This document shows positions 24,717 to 32,633 of a stretch of 64,000 nt of DNA, in pieces. The stretch is taken from NCBI GenBank assembly GCA_947168885.1, contig CAMVNQ010000015.1:29882-93881 (forward strand), written 5' to 3'. Below the pieces are notes generated by a model that was given only the letters and a program-made list of their open reading frames with translations, ran no database searches and had not been told where the DNA came from. Source of the DNA: an uncultured Clostridia bacterium. GTDB lineage: Bacteria; Bacillota; Clostridia; Oscillospirales; Ruminococcaceae. The position numbers and the translations under genes were made by a program. Numbering within the stretch: position 1 is the stretch's first letter; each line of letters opens with the position of its first letter.

Positions 24717-24992
24717 ATGGAAAACATCGAGGTCACGGTCATCGGCGGCGACATATCTCTTGCCGAACGTCAGGCATATATCGAACGAGGAAAAAATAAT
24801 AAACCGAATATGATACTGACGGCAATCAAGGTGGAACTGGACGGTGACTTTGCCGATATCACATATCAATACGCAGACCCGCCGCAGGATATGACAGTAA
24901 GCATTGGTGGCTGCATGATCGGTAAGTTCGGCAGTTTCAACCACGGCAAGCAAGCCGAATACCTTGACAGGATCCCGAACGATCTGAATTAA
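24717..24992 (+). CDS. Small hypothetical protein opening the conjugative element
   Basis: 91 residues, start MENIEVTVIGGDISLAERQA; alternating strands and helices, acidic, no signal peptide or membrane segment. GGAGCTG lies 7-13 nt before the ATG. It has a promoter and a strong terminator of its own. I do not recognise the family. The mostly beta layout (LTAIKVELDGDFADITYQYA) would fit a small regulatory or anti-restriction protein, but no function can be assigned. Confidence 0.6.
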   Translation: MENIEVTVIGGDISLAERQAYIERGKNNKPNMILTAIKVELDGDFADITYQYADPPQDMTVSIGGCMIGKFGSFNHGKQAEYLDRIPNDLN

Positions 24993-25001
24993 ATAACATT
25001 T

Positions 25002-25059
25002 AGAGCCTGTAAGCTCAGATGCGAGTAACATCGCATTTGAACTTGCAGGCTCTTTTTTT
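25002..25059 (+). terminator. Strong terminator with nested hairpin
   Basis: Outer stem AGAGCCTGTAAG / CTTGCAGGCTCT (one wobble), inner ATGCGA / TCGCAT, followed by seven T. Confidence 0.85.
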
Positions 25060-25151
25060 GTTGCAAAATTCAGTAAAAACAGAGAATTTCATTTGCGAAA
25101 AAAGATAAAATTCGGCAAAGTAAATGAAATTTTCAAAGAAAGGAAGCTCCA

Positions 25152-25655
25152 ATGTATTTCACAGAATCACCCCATTTACAGAGCATAGAGGCGGCTATGA
25201 AAATGATACCGCGTCACCCGCTGATACAGGACGCTGAACAGAAAGGAAGCAGTATGAAGCTTAAATTCTTATCGGAAGATCACTGTGACAGATTTCTCTC
25301 CCTTTTCAAGAGACTCCGAACAAATCCCCTTCGCAGTGAACCGGAGTATTGCGCTGCGATCTATCTGCTGACCGCAGATCCCGACCTGTGGGAAACAGTC
25401 GCAGATAAGGTCAAGGATGAAAGTATCGAATTCAAGAGCATTAAGCTGCGAACCGTTGACTGCGACCGATATGCGCTGTATAAGTCGGCAAAGGACATTC
25501 TTTGCCATAAGTTCAAGCTATCATTGGCAGAACTGCGGGAAATGGAACTGCTTGATATTACCATAAAGCTGATACGGACGGCGGTTCTTGTCTCCAAGAA
25601 CGGCTACGGGTACATAGAAGTCGATAAATTCGGTTTGGACGACATCAAGGTCTGA
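25152..25655 (+). CDS. Hypothetical protein, DUF6075/phage-type
   Basis: 167 residues. The middle has LKFLSEDHCDRFLSLFKRL, then YCAAIYLLTADPDLWETVADK and DRYALYKSAKDI, a pattern seen in small proteins of gut phages and ICEs (DUF6075-like, from memory). It has no signal peptide or membrane segment. AGGAAG precedes the ATG. It is the first gene of the long rightward series that runs through the methylases. Function unknown. Confidence 0.6.
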   Translation: MYFTESPHLQSIEAAMKMIPRHPLIQDAEQKGSSMKLKFLSEDHCDRFLSLFKRLRTNPLRSEPEYCAAIYLLTADPDLWETVADKVKDESIEFKSIKLRTVDCDRYALYKSAKDILCHKFKLSLAELREMELLDITIKLIRTAVLVSKNGYGYIEVDKFGLDDIKV

Positions 25656-25700
25656 ACCGTTTTTATATATTTTTATCACAAGAAGGAAGAAGGTGAAATA

Positions 25701-26468
25701 ATGCCGAATTATGTAACGAACCGCATTGTAATGACCGGTGAGCAGTCACGGATAGACGAGCTTGTCCGTGCAGTGCAGTTTTCGGACGAGGCTCTCGGCA
25801 GCGTTGATTTCAGCAAGGTGATACCTATGCCGCCGGAGCTTGATATCCCGGAATGCACCGACACACAGGACGGTTTCAAGCTCTACTCCGATTTTGTTGA
25901 GGTTTACAAGATCGGACTTGATAACAGACCGCTCGACCCGATGAACATCCCCGCGAGAGCCGAAAATGCATTCCTCAATTACAGACGAGGCATAAGCGAT
26001 AGAGTCTGGACACTCGGAAGGGCTGCATATCGCAACTATGAGAAATACGGCTTCAAGACTTGGCTCGACTGGCGAATGAAGATGTGGAACACCAACTCCG
26101 AGGGCAGACGGTTTGAACCATTCTCGGACAACACCATTTGCTTTGAGACAGCGTGGTCGAGGGCTTCTCCCATTGTCGAGCAGCTTTCGAGAATGTACCC
26201 CGATGTGCATTTCAACTATGCGTGGGCAGACGAGGATTTCGGAAACAATGTCGGTGAAGTCGAGCTGCAAAACGGAGAGATAACTTACGAAAATATCCCT
26301 GCGCCGTTTTCAAAGGAAGCCTTTGAAATGGCTGCGGAGATACGCGGTGAAGATCTGCTGGCAGACCGACACATGATGTTCAACGAAGAAACCGACACCT
26401 ATGAGCGCCTTTCCGACGAGGAATGGGAAGCTCTCGAAGCCTCAGGAGAACCGCAGCAGTCAATGTAA
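25701..26468 (+). CDS. YubB/Api92-like ferredoxin-fold protein with C-terminal SM tail
   Basis: 255 residues. The start MPNYVTNRIVMTGEQSRIDE followed by VDFSKVIPMPPEL is typical of DUF1281/Api92 (YubB) proteins. Later blocks include FETAWSRASPIVEQLSRMYP and a strand FNYAWADEDFGNNVGEVE. These proteins are carried by plasmids, phages and ICEs; their function is unproven, but a role soon after entry into a recipient is suspected. It ends in an acidic stretch and PQQSM, a tail shared by other cargo proteins of this element. SD AAGGTG. Confidence 0.75.
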   Translation: MPNYVTNRIVMTGEQSRIDELVRAVQFSDEALGSVDFSKVIPMPPELDIPECTDTQDGFKLYSDFVEVYKIGLDNRPLDPMNIPARAENAFLNYRRGISDRVWTLGRAAYRNYEKYGFKTWLDWRMKMWNTNSEGRRFEPFSDNTICFETAWSRASPIVEQLSRMYPDVHFNYAWADEDFGNNVGEVELQNGEITYENIPAPFSKEAFEMAAEIRGEDLLADRHMMFNEETDTYERLSDEEWEALEASGEPQQSM

Positions 26469-26500
26469 CTGCCGCGGTATTTTTATGCGGGGAGGTGATA

Positions 26501-27142
26501 ATCGGCTTAAAGGTATTGGAATTGTTCGCGGGGACACGGTCTATCGGTCGTGCTTTTGAACGGCGCGGTCATGCAGTATTCTCGGTCGAGTGGAACAAGG
26601 ACTTTGAGAACATTTCGCTGTATAAGGACATATCCGAGCTGACGGCACAGGAGATAATCGACAGCTTCGGGCGACCGGACGTGATATGGGCTTCGCCTGA
26701 CTGCACTACATTCAGCATTGCGGCGATATCGCATCACAGACGGAAGAACGAAGAAACAGGAAATCTCGATCCCGTCAGCGATTACGCTAAGTTCTGTGAT
26801 AAAGTTGACACTCACGTTCTTGACCTCATTCGTGAACTTGCTCCGAAGTATTGGTTCATTGAGAACCCGAGAGGTGGTATGAGGAAGATGACCTGGATGC
26901 AGTCTCTTCCACGGTACACAGTTACATACTGTCAATACGGAGATAAGCGAATGAAACCGACCGATATCTGGACGAACCACCCAGATCCGAAGTTCCTGCC
27001 GCCCTGTCACAATGGTGACTCGTGTCACGAACCTGCACCGCGAGGCAGTAAGACAGGAACACAGGGGCTTAAGGGCAGCGTCCAAAGAAGCATGATACCG
27101 GACAGGCTCTGCGAACACATTGTAAGAATATGCGAGGAATGA
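26501..27142 (+). CDS. Phage-type DNA cytosine methyltransferase-like protein, unusual start
   Basis: About 214 residues. GLKVLELFAGTRSIGRAFE is the SAM-binding motif I, and WASPDCTTFSIAAISHH places a Pro-Asp-Cys where C5-methylases have Pro-Cys. ENPRGGMRKM matches the 'ENP' motif. It is shorter than classical enzymes and lacks an obvious large recognition domain. No ATG/GTG/TTG sits at a workable distance from GGAGG (26491-26495): ATC (26501) is five nt away, and the GTG at 26495 overlaps the site. It would protect element DNA or evade host restriction. Confidence 0.7.
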   Translation: MGLKVLELFAGTRSIGRAFERRGHAVFSVEWNKDFENISLYKDISELTAQEIIDSFGRPDVIWASPDCTTFSIAAISHHRRKNEETGNLDPVSDYAKFCDKVDTHVLDLIRELAPKYWFIENPRGGMRKMTWMQSLPRYTVTYCQYGDKRMKPTDIWTNHPDPKFLPPCHNGDSCHEPAPRGSKTGTQGLKGSVQRSMIPDRLCEHIVRICEE

Positions 27143-27418
27143 CTCGCACCGTTCTCCATGATATCTTGAGCGATGAAATATTATAAACCAAATAAGAAAG
27201 TATGAGGTAACAAAAATGAAAAAGAAAAAGGTAAGAAAACTGTTCAGAAAGGTATTGAAGCAGTCGACAACGGCTGAAAAGCAGATAAGCAAAGTCTCGG
27301 TATGGATACAGGATTTCATCGGAAGATCATCGCCGGATATAATGACGAGGGCGGATACGGAAGTATCAACCCACTGCGACTGTCTTTGTGACAGCTGCAG
27401 ACAGAGATCAAACAGGAG

Positions 27419-28534
27419 ATGGTCACAGCAATCAGATTTTTCGATATGTTCTCCGGAATTGGTGGATTCCGTTCTGGACTTGAACGAGCAGGAGGATTTA
27501 AATGTATCGGCAACTGCGAGATCGACAAGCATGCGGAAGCCGCCTACAGAGCGATGTATGAAACGAAAGGAGAAGAATATTACAACGACGCAAGAACGAT
27601 CGACACAGACAGCGTTGGAGACTTTGATCTCATCGCTGGAGGCTTTCCATGCCAATCCTTTTCTGTCGCCGGACACAGATTGGGTCTCAATGACGAGCGA
27701 GGTAATCTCTTCCTTGAAATTGCAAGACTCATTGAAGCCAAGCGACCTGCGTTTTTTCTGCTTGAAAATGTTCCCGGACTGCTATCGCATAACAAGGGGC
27801 AAACTTTCAAAGTCATCCTTACCAAATTTTCCGAATTGGGGTATTCATTTGAATGGATGGTGCTTAACAGCGCGCATTTCGGAGTCCCGCAGCAGCGGCG
27901 AAGGGTGTTCATTGTCGGATATTCTCGAAACGAATGTGCCGGAAGAATATTTCCTCTCAAACAAGGCGATGGAAAGGATCTTAACTGCATAATACCTGGA
28001 AATCAGACGTGGCGGGTATATGGCACGGAAGGATCCGCCTGTACCCAGTGTGCGGGATCCGGCGGTGGCGGTGGCAAGACCGGACTGTACTTCATTGACA
28101 ACAACCGCGATCCTAGGATAACAGATCATGCCAGATGCATAACGGCAAGGCAGGATTCCGGTGTCAGCAAGCGCCGCGGTGAACATTCCGCTGTTCTTGT
28201 GGAAACAGGTCCGTGCGCAGTGATAAATCCCGCGAAAAAATGTGTACGGCAGAACGGCAGACGTGTGAAGGGACCGAACGAGCCGATGTACACGATAACC
28301 GTCCAAGACAGACACGGTATCATTCATCAAGGCAGGATCCGCAGACTTATGCCGATAGAGTGTTGGAGACTACAAGGCTTTACTGATGAGCAATTTAACT
28401 GCGCTTCATCGGTCTGCAAAGCCAACACTCATCTATACCGAATGGCGGGAAACTCGGTCACAGTTCCCGTAATAACCGCAATAGCACAGAAGATCAAGGT
28501 AGCGGCTGAGATGATAGGACTTGATACAGCATAA
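27419..28534 (+). CDS. DNA (cytosine-5) methyltransferase
   Basis: 371 residues with the ordered C5-methylase motifs: FFDMFSGIGGFRSGLE (I, SAM binding), GGFPCQSFS (IV, catalytic C78), ENVPG (VI, E116), QQRRRVFIVG (VIII) and a late MAGNSVTVPV (X). The recognition region (about 190-320) has a Gly-rich insert. The product adds a methyl group to cytosine C5 at an unknown site. No restriction enzyme gene is next to it, so it probably serves as protective modification during transfer. The ATG at 27419 follows CAGGAG closely; an in-frame stop just upstream (about 27391) excludes earlier starts. Confidence 0.93.
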   Translation: MVTAIRFFDMFSGIGGFRSGLERAGGFKCIGNCEIDKHAEAAYRAMYETKGEEYYNDARTIDTDSVGDFDLIAGGFPCQSFSVAGHRLGLNDERGNLFLEIARLIEAKRPAFFLLENVPGLLSHNKGQTFKVILTKFSELGYSFEWMVLNSAHFGVPQQRRRVFIVGYSRNECAGRIFPLKQGDGKDLNCIIPGNQTWRVYGTEGSACTQCAGSGGGGGKTGLYFIDNNRDPRITDHARCITARQDSGVSKRRGEHSAVLVETGPCAVINPAKKCVRQNGRRVKGPNEPMYTITVQDRHGIIHQGRIRRLMPIECWRLQGFTDEQFNCASSVCKANTHLYRMAGNSVTVPVITAIAQKIKVAAEMIGLDTA

Positions 28535-28549
28535 ACGAGGTAAAGCAAT

Positions 28550-28882
28550 ATGTGTAAAGTAAACGCTAAAACCGAGGACTATGAGTCTTTCTTCATTCTC
28601 GGTCAGGACGCTCTGTTCACGAATTCACGGCTCGACCGTGCAACGATCCTGGAAGGGCTCTATGCCTACGACCTGCGGGACGAGTGCGATGGCAACATCA
28701 ACGAACTGAAAGATTTCGTGCTGGTCAACCATTGGGGAACGGTCCTTGTCAAGGAACCTATTGCGGGTGCCGACAGGGGCGTTCAGATAAAGCCGTATGA
28801 TTACAACTACATCGGCGACACAATGACCGTTGACGAGTTCATGAGCGAACAGCCGGAAACAGTACAGACACAAACCTTATAA
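28550..28882 (+). CDS. LPD28-domain protein
   Basis: 110 residues. SFFILGQDALFTNSRLDR, ILEGLYAYDLRDECDG and VLVNHWGTVLVKEPI are the diagnostic blocks of 'large polyvalent protein-associated domain 28'. These domains are common in phage and conjugative-element cargo proteins thought to be delivered to or act early in the recipient; biochemical function is unknown. SD GAGGTAA precedes the ATG; it lies 15 nt after the methylase. Confidence 0.85.
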   Translation: MCKVNAKTEDYESFFILGQDALFTNSRLDRATILEGLYAYDLRDECDGNINELKDFVLVNHWGTVLVKEPIAGADRGVQIKPYDYNYIGDTMTVDEFMSEQPETVQTQTL

Positions 28883-28937
28883 ATAACCGTATTGCCTGCA
28901 AGGACAGGCGATACCATAAATATATAGCAATTCATTT

Positions 28938-28979
28938 CCCTTTCGGTCGCGACTGTTCCTGCGGGCATCACCGAAAGGG
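28938..28979. promoter_or_regulatory. 10-bp hairpin touching the ribosome site of the adenine methylase
   Basis: Perfect arms CCCTTTCGGT and ACCGAAAGGG with a 22-nt GC-rich loop. The right arm overlaps the AGGGGG ribosome site, so folding would hide it and limit translation of the methylase. Confidence 0.55.
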
Positions 28980-28988
28980 GGTGATGAT

Positions 28989-29828
28989 ATAAACAGCTTT
29001 ATGAGCTGGATAGGCGGCAAGAAAAGCAGTCGCGACATAATAATCCCGAAATTCCCGCTGTACTATGAAAAGTACATCGAGGTGTTCGGCGGTGGCGGCT
29101 GGATACTCTTCGCGAAGCCGCCCGGTAACGACTTCGAGGTGTTCAACGACTTCAACAGCAACATCTCAAATCTGTACACCTGCGTCCGTGACAAAAGTGC
29201 GGAGCTGATTGAACGGCTCCGGTTTGTACTTAACAGCCGAGAGGATTTCGACCGTATCAAGCATATAATCAGCGAGAAAGCCGAGATCGGTGATGTTCAG
29301 AGAGCCGCGGAGTTCTATCAGCTTATCCGGTACAGCTACGCAAGCGGGTGTGACAGCTTCGGTGGCAAGCCTCACTCCATGTGGAGCAACTTCCCGCTGA
29401 TAGAACAGGCTTCACGCCGTTTGCAGAAAGTCATAATCGAAAACAGGGACTTTGAGAAGCTCATCTCCGCACAGGACAGCGAGGTGAGCTTTTTCTATTG
29501 CGACCCGCCCTATTACGCGACCGAGAGCTACTACGAAAACGTAGGTTTCACAAAAGCTGACCACGAACGGCTCCGGAACGCACTCACGGGAATAAGCGGA
29601 AAATTCCTTGTTTCGTACAACGATTGTGAAGAGATACGCAGCCTGTATGACGGATGCCGGATGTTCTCCTATGAACGGCTGAACAATATACGGCAGCGAT
29701 TCGACGGCGGCAGTATGTTCGGCGAACTGCTGATATCCAACTACGACATGGACGAGCGGAAAAAGAATCCGCCAAAACAGATCAGTTTCTTTGATGATGA
29801 CAACGAATTTATGGAGGAAATGCAATGA
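28989..29828 (+). CDS. Dam-type DNA adenine methyltransferase, probable ATA start
   Basis: About 279 residues. The N-terminal NSFMSWIGGKKSSRD block and YIEVFGGGGWILF are the SAM-binding motifs; DPPY (from D172) is the catalytic motif of N6-adenine methylases; the last third has LLISNYDMDERK. It methylates adenine, site unknown. The strong ribosome site (about 28976-28985) is well placed for ATA at 28989, which restores the usual 'NSF.SWIGGK' start; ATG 29001 is too distant. No cognate nuclease nearby. Ends by overlapping the AbrB-like gene (ATGA). Confidence 0.88.
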   Translation: MNSFMSWIGGKKSSRDIIIPKFPLYYEKYIEVFGGGGWILFAKPPGNDFEVFNDFNSNISNLYTCVRDKSAELIERLRFVLNSREDFDRIKHIISEKAEIGDVQRAAEFYQLIRYSYASGCDSFGGKPHSMWSNFPLIEQASRRLQKVIIENRDFEKLISAQDSEVSFFYCDPPYYATESYYENVGFTKADHERLRNALTGISGKFLVSYNDCEEIRSLYDGCRMFSYERLNNIRQRFDGGSMFGELLISNYDMDERKKNPPKQISFFDDDNEFMEEMQ

Positions 29829-30103
29829 TAACATTTCAGACAAGACTTACCAAGAAAGGCAATATAAAGGTGCCTCTTGACATTCTCAACCTTATGTCGG
29901 CTTGCCCCGGCGACGATGTGATCGTGTCGGTCGATCTCGACCGCGACTCCCTTGTGGTCAGCAGATACGATGATGATGACGAATTTGGTATTACTGTTCC
30001 CGCAAATCTGCTCTATGAGGCAGGTATTGACAACGACAACTATCAGATGTATGCCGACAACGGCAGAGTGATCATTACAGAGGGAGATGAGTACGATGAC
30101 TGA
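29825..30103 (+). CDS. AbrB/SpoVT-like acidic protein
   Basis: 92 residues: an N-terminal FQTRLTKKGNIKVPLDILNL block like the swapped-hairpin AbrB fold, a second similar half (FGITVPANLLYEAGIDNDN) and a very acidic ending. AbrB-fold proteins bind DNA or act as antitoxins, but the negative charge here argues against simple DNA binding. Translationally coupled to the adenine methylase (ATGA) and overlapping the antirepressor gene. Confidence 0.6.
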   Translation: MITFQTRLTKKGNIKVPLDILNLMSACPGDDVIVSVDLDRDSLVVSRYDDDDEFGITVPANLLYEAGIDNDNYQMYADNGRVIITEGDEYDD

Positions 30104-30884
30104 GAATCAGATTCAGACCTTTACCAATGAGCAGTTCGGACAGATCAGAACGGTGCTGATAGACGGCGAGCCGTGGTTTGTAGGTAAGGATGTTGCAACT
30201 TCGCTTGGGTACTCAAATCCGGCAAAAGCAATAAGAGATCATGTAGACGAGGAAGATAAGCTGAGTGAACGAATCGTTCTCTCAGGTCAGACACGTGAGG
30301 CTATCTTGGTGAACGAATCAGGTCTTTATTCTCTTATTCTTTCAAGCAAGCTCCCGACTGCAAAGGTGTTCAAACGCTGGGTAACTTCAGATGTTCTGCC
30401 CTCTATCCGCAAGACCGGCGGCTATGCTACGCCCGAAGCGATATACAAGACTCTGACCGAGCCGAAGAACCTCATCATCGTGCTTGAAACGCTTGCCGAG
30501 GAACAGGCGAAGAACAAAAGACTGACTGCCGAGAACGCGGTGCTGTCTGTTAAGGCTAAGTATTACGACGCTATCCTTGCCAGCTCCGAGTCCCTTCCGA
30601 TAACCCAGATCGCAAAGGATTATGGAATGTCTGCGGTTACGCTCAATAAGCTTCTCTGCGATATGGATATACAGTTCAAGCGCTGCGGAACGTGGATACT
30701 CTATCAGGACTATGCCGACAAGGGGTACACACAAACCAAGACGTTCATCATCAATGAAAATCAGACCAAATCGTACACGACATGGACGCAGAAAGGCAGG
30801 CTTTTCCTGTACAATCTTCTCAAAGCGCACGGGATTGTGCCTATGTGTGAGCGTCCCGAAATATCAGGGTACATAAGCCGCTGA
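30096..30884 (+). CDS. BRO-N/KilAC antirepressor-like protein
   Basis: 262 residues from ATG 30096 (GGGAGATG in front). The N-terminal BRO domain (about 8-105) contains IRTVLIDGEPWFVGKDVAT, LGYSNPAKAIRDHVDE and VLPSIRKTGGY. A coiled linker is followed by a KilAC/ANT domain (about 155-255; ITQIAKDYGMSAVTLNKLL, then WILYQDYADKGYT). Such proteins regulate phage and element genes. Its position before the pilin genes suggests control of the Tad/transfer operon. Confidence 0.9.
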   Translation: MTENQIQTFTNEQFGQIRTVLIDGEPWFVGKDVATSLGYSNPAKAIRDHVDEEDKLSERIVLSGQTREAILVNESGLYSLILSSKLPTAKVFKRWVTSDVLPSIRKTGGYATPEAIYKTLTEPKNLIIVLETLAEEQAKNKRLTAENAVLSVKAKYYDAILASSESLPITQIAKDYGMSAVTLNKLLCDMDIQFKRCGTWILYQDYADKGYTQTKTFIINENQTKSYTTWTQKGRLFLYNLLKAHGIVPMCERPEISGYISR

Positions 30885-31034
30885 CGGCTTATTGATATAC
30901 AAAGACCGGACAACCGACAGATCAGCGGTCAGAGCTGACAAGTGCCACAGAACTACAGACTTTGAGCAGCATCTCCCGCGGAACGACAGGAGATCCGGTA
31001 AACAAACCATATTTTATGAAAGGAAAGAAGAATC

Positions 31035-31283
31035 ATGAAGTTTTTCAAGAACGTAAAGGAAAAGGTCACAAACAGGACGGCAAAGGTAAAGGCGAAGGCT
31101 GTCTCTCTCTGGGCTGTTGCAGCCTGCAACCGTGGTGAGAACTACGTTGACAGCGGCGTTAAGATCCTTATCGCCGTAGTTATCGGCGCACTTCTCCTCG
31201 GCGGTCTCTATGCTCTCTTCGGCGATACCATTATGCCGACAGTGACTAAGAAAGTCGAGGAAATGTTCGAGTTCAAGGGCTAA
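31035..31283 (+). CDS. Flp/DUF6133-type pilin, copy 1
   Basis: 82 residues: a basic N-terminus (1-33), a candidate prepilin-peptidase site RG34|E35NYVDSG, one hydrophobic helix (about 42-62) and an amphipathic C-terminus. This is the layout of small Tad-type pilins. The last 50 residues are identical to those of the second copy (31932-32213), while the leaders differ. It would be cleaved by the A24 peptidase at 32213 and assembled by the TadA/B/C motor. SD GAAAGGAAAG. Confidence 0.8.
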   Translation: MKFFKNVKEKVTNRTAKVKAKAVSLWAVAACNRGENYVDSGVKILIAVVIGALLLGGLYALFGDTIMPTVTKKVEEMFEFKG

Positions 31284-31315
31284 GAAGCCGCTCCGAAAGG
31301 AGCAGGAGGTAAACC

Positions 31316-31549
31316 GTGAAACTGAAGATCTCAGCGATACTGCTCGTGCTGTGCATGATTTTCGGCGGCAGTATTCCGCATACCAATGCGGCAGCATTTG
31401 AGCAGGACATAACAGGTACAGTACCGATGCAGCTTCCCGAGATCGAACCCAACCCCGATGATGCCGCGGCTATGGAGACTGTAGCCGCGGTCATCGTCAT
31501 TATTCTCGTAGTCTGCGTGGTAATTTACATCTGCGACACATCTGATTAG
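31316..31549 (+). CDS. Small exported membrane protein between the pilin genes
   Basis: 77 residues from GTG 31316 (AGGAGG eight nt upstream). A signal peptide (1-25, ending NAAA), a short acidic, Pro-rich exported part and a C-terminal membrane helix (about 53-73). No recognised domain. Its place between two pilin genes suggests a pilus accessory role. Confidence 0.6.
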   Translation: MKLKISAILLVLCMIFGGSIPHTNAAAFEQDITGTVPMQLPEIEPNPDDAAAMETVAAVIVIILVVCVVIYICDTSD

Positions 31550-31568
31550 AACGAAAGGAAAAAAGAAT

Positions 31569-31892
31569 ATGGACATCAATGTAAGGATCAACAAGATCAA
31601 CACAACAGGAAACGTCAAGGCGACTGCTTCCGTAACTCTCGACGATTGCTTCGGGATCCGCGGAGTCAAGGTCATAGAGGGCAAGAACGGACTCTTCATC
31701 AATATGCCGTCGTACAAAGGCTCGAATGGTCAGTACAACGACATCTGCTTCCCCACAACAGCAGAGTTTCGCAAGGAGCTTGCCGATGCGGTCGTTGAGG
31801 CATACAAGCTCGCCATAGAGCAGATACAGAAGCAGTCGACTCAGTATGAGCCTTCAGTTTATGACGAGCCTGTTCCCGAGTTATCAATGTAA
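31569..31892 (+). CDS. spoVG: SpoVG-family protein with C-terminal SM tail
   Basis: 107 residues. The start MDINVRINKINTTGNVKATA, then LDDCFGIRGVKVIEGKNG, LFINMPSYKGSNGQY and FPTTAEFRKELADAVVEAY, covers the full SpoVG domain. SpoVG binds DNA or RNA and acts in sporulation, division and gene control in Firmicutes. Here it lies inside a pilin operon, so it is an element-borne copy. It carries an extra tail ending PVPELSM, similar to other cargo proteins here. The symbol refers to the family, not to the chromosomal gene. Confidence 0.85.
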   Translation: MDINVRINKINTTGNVKATASVTLDDCFGIRGVKVIEGKNGLFINMPSYKGSNGQYNDICFPTTAEFRKELADAVVEAYKLAIEQIQKQSTQYEPSVYDEPVPELSM

Positions 31893-31931
31893 GATAAACA
31901 AAAAACGTAATTACGAAAGGAAAGATAAACT

Positions 31932-32213
31932 ATGAACATTATCAAGAACATCAAGAACTTATTCAAGAATGCGGCAATAACCGTAAAGTATGCTATCTAC
32001 GGCATTATCCGCAGAGTAAAGCTCGCAACTGCGAGAATGACCGCTGTTGCAGCTTGCGCCCGCGGCGAGAACTACGTTGACAGCGGTGTTAAGATCCTTA
32101 TTGCCGTAGTCATCGGCGCGCTCCTTCTCGGCGGTCTTTACGCTCTGTTCGGTGATACCATTATGCCCACCGTGACCAAGAAGGTCGAGGAAATGTTTGA
32201 GTTCAAGGGCTGA
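31932..32213 (+). CDS. Flp/DUF6133-type pilin, copy 2
   Basis: 93 residues; same layout as copy 1 with a longer basic leader (1-43) and predicted cleavage at G44|E45. The final 50 residues are identical to copy 1, and most nucleotide differences are silent, so selection or gene conversion keeps the mature pilins the same. Its stop overlaps the start of the prepilin peptidase gene (TGATG). Confidence 0.8.
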   Translation: MNIIKNIKNLFKNAAITVKYAIYGIIRRVKLATARMTAVAACARGENYVDSGVKILIAVVIGALLLGGLYALFGDTIMPTVTKKVEEMFEFKG

Positions 32214-32617
32214 TGCCGGTCATACAAACAGCCGTCATCATCGTCCTGCTCTGTATCGAGGTGTACTGCGATCTGAAAGACCGCACGATACCAAATGAAA
32301 TATCGCTTGCGATTGCCTTGGCAGCCTTCATAGATTTTCATTTTGAAAATCTGTGGGGACTGCTGCCCGCAGCGATGTTTTTTATAGGAGCGCTGTTCAC
32401 GAAGATCGGCGGCGGTGATGTGAAAGCGGTCGCGGCTCTGAGCCTGTCGCTCGGACTATGGAAAACGCTCCTGCTACTGTTTGCGGCGGAGCTGTCTATG
32501 CTGGTATTCTACGGGATATCGGCGATCATTCAGAAGTTAAGGCATAGAACGGCAGACAGGAATCTGCCGTTTCTGCCATTTATTATGTTCGGATATTTAT
32601 GTACTTTAATTCTATAG
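32213..32617 (+). CDS. Prepilin peptidase, TadV/CpaA-like (A24 family)
   Basis: 134 residues with several membrane helices. The two catalytic aspartates of A24 peptidases are present: D20 in YCDLKDRTIPN and D69 in KIGGGDVKA. It lacks the methyltransferase/zinc domain of PilD, as TadV enzymes do. It would cleave pilins at the RG|E sites seen in the neighbouring proteins. It is coupled to the upstream pilin gene. Confidence 0.88.
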   Translation: MPVIQTAVIIVLLCIEVYCDLKDRTIPNEISLAIALAAFIDFHFENLWGLLPAAMFFIGALFTKIGGGDVKAVAALSLSLGLWKTLLLLFAAELSMLVFYGISAIIQKLRHRTADRNLPFLPFIMFGYLCTLIL

Positions 32618-32633
32618 AAAACAGGTGATATAT

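Noticed and set aside
26423..26500. Longer N-terminus of the methylase from 26423
   Set aside because: The extra residues precede the GGAGG ribosome site and overlap the end of the YubB-like gene; they are low-complexity shadow sequence.
27216..27992. Rightward frame of 258 codons upstream of and overlapping the cytosine methylase
   Set aside because: More than two thirds overlaps the methylase in another frame; the basic start with a ribosome site could be a short leader peptide, but no coherent protein is evident.
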